From assembly GCF_007655305.1 (NCBI RefSeq), contig NZ_VLOG01000052.1, positions 1 through 64,000 of the forward strand: a stretch of 64,000 nt of DNA. Reading direction: 5' to 3'. Source of the DNA: Algoriphagus algorifonticola. Lineage in GTDB: Bacteria; Bacteroidota; Bacteroidia; Cytophagales; Cyclobacteriaceae. A program made the position numbers and the translations under genes. This document shows positions 63,360 through 64,000 of this stretch, piece after piece. The notes below the pieces were generated by a model, which saw nothing but the letters and a program-made list of their open reading frames with translations, was not told where the DNA came from and searched no databases. Positions within the stretch are counted from its first letter, which is position 1, and every line of letters starts with the position of its first letter.

Positions 63360-64000
63360 ATGAACATTTCTCTAAAAAACCAAAGAATATTGGTCACAGG
63401 TGCTTCCAGAGGCATAGGAAGAGCTATAGCTCGTCAACTTTCTGAATCTGGAGCTGAAGTAATCGTCCATTTTAATTCCAATGCTGAGGAAGCAGAGTCT
63501 TTGTTGAGTCAATTCAAAACTCCAGGATTCATGGAGTCTTGTGATTTATCGGATTCCGGAAAAGTAGTGGGTTTTATTCCTGCATTAATAAAAAAATATG
63601 GGCCATTAACCGGATTGGTGAATAATGCCGGGGTTTCTATTCCTGCAAAAGATACTTTGCCTACCGATGAATGGCTGAAAATTTGGGAAAAAACCATGGC
63701 GATTAATTCCACAGCAGTTGGAATTCTTTGTAAAGAGTTTGTTGATCAGGCTAAAAGCCAGCAGAACGGTCGGATCATTACTATTTCTTCTAGAGCAGCT
63801 TTTCGAGGAGATACTACCGATTATCTGGCCTATGCGGCATCCAAAGGCTCCTTGGTAAGTTTGACAAGGTCAATTGCACGGCATTATGGGAAAATAGGCA
63901 TTAAAGCCTTTTTAATTGCTCCAGGGTTTACCAGGACAGACATGGCAAATGAGATTTTATCGGAGTACGGAGAGGATTTTGCGCTAAATGATATTGCCTT
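63360..64000 (+). CDS. Short-chain dehydrogenase/reductase, truncated by the window edge
   Basis: A partial SDR with at least 213 residues. It has the NAD(P) motif RILVTGASRGIGRAIARQL, the NNAG segment LTGLVNNAGVS, the catalytic Ser in ITISSRAAF, and the YAASKGSL catalytic Tyr-Lys pair. This fits a 3-oxoacyl-ACP reductase-type (FabG-like) enzyme, but many SDRs look like this. The gene follows the DinB-type gene by 12 bp. Its end lies outside the window. Confidence 0.85.
   Translation, partial: MNISLKNQRILVTGASRGIGRAIARQLSESGAEVIVHFNSNAEEAESLLSQFKTPGFMESCDLSDSGKVVGFIPALIKKYGPLTGLVNNAGVSIPAKDTLPTDEWLKIWEKTMAINSTAVGILCKEFVDQAKSQQNGRIITISSRAAFRGDTTDYLAYAASKGSLVSLTRSIARHYGKIGIKAFLIAPGFTRTDMANEILSEYGEDFALNDIA

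Overview
The window looks like chromosomal DNA of a gliding-type Bacteroidota, most like a Cytophagales/Cyclobacteriaceae (Algoriphagus-like) organism. The basis is protein recognition: the gliding-associated lipoproteins GldB and GldD, Bacteroidota-type lipoproteins (DUF4382, Big_5/Ig-like), a HEIGH-type metallopeptidase with a DUF5648-like tail, a kynurenine-to-quinolinate gene set, and starts that rarely show a strong Shine-Dalgarno sequence. The genus is an inference. I see no tRNA or rRNA gene, no CRISPR array and no intact insertion sequence.

Layout. 1-3069: an amidase, a secreted metallopeptidase and about 1.1 kb without a convincing gene. 3070-12355 (minus): a surface polysaccharide operon reading outer-membrane exporter (Wza-like), chain-length protein (Wzz-like), flippase (Wzx-like), glycosyltransferase, polymerase/ligase-like protein (Wzy-like) and methyltransferase, with a radical SAM/SPASM gene upstream. 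12470-17104: gldB, then a minus-strand set of GT4, asnB and nth. 17217-22645 (plus): P1 peptidase, cyclic-nucleotide-binding patatin, lipoprotein amidase and a solitary ccmB. 22970-32630: fumC, small proteins, ridA, recG, a kinase-like phosphotransferase, a sodium:solute symporter, gldD and a DinB protein. 32670-36644 (minus): haaO, kynU, kmo and a nitroreductase, which can make quinolinate for NAD. 36755-43005: an M19 dipeptidase coupled to a thiamine-pyrophosphokinase-like protein with apparently lost motifs, fRMsr, ribD, two DUF4382 lipoproteins and a dGTPase. 43116-46118: a large AsmA-family protein. 46179-54609 (minus): a fatty-acid beta-oxidation locus (MarR regulator, fadN-, fadA- and fadE-like genes, plus an acyl-CoA ligase), interrupted by a small S23 four-helix-bundle gene.

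54610-55175 has the features of a chromosomal replication origin: many DnaA-box-like sequences, three of them spaced exactly 11 bp, and an AT-rich tract. About 4.5 kb away, just upstream of mnmG, are two parS-type palindromes. Both observations suggest the window spans the origin-proximal region. From 55142 to 62021 a compact minus-strand block carries xth, an anti-sigma-type ATPase, ybeY, mnmG, a methyltransferase and an Ig-like lipoprotein. The window ends with comF, a BstA/YfiT-like DinB protein and an SDR gene cut by the edge.

The items most worth a second look are the origin/parS pair, the S23 cassette bounded by inverted repeats inside the fad operon, the twin MarR palindromes 30 bp apart, the degenerate TPK-like protein and a long AT-rich inverted repeat in front of the symporter gene.
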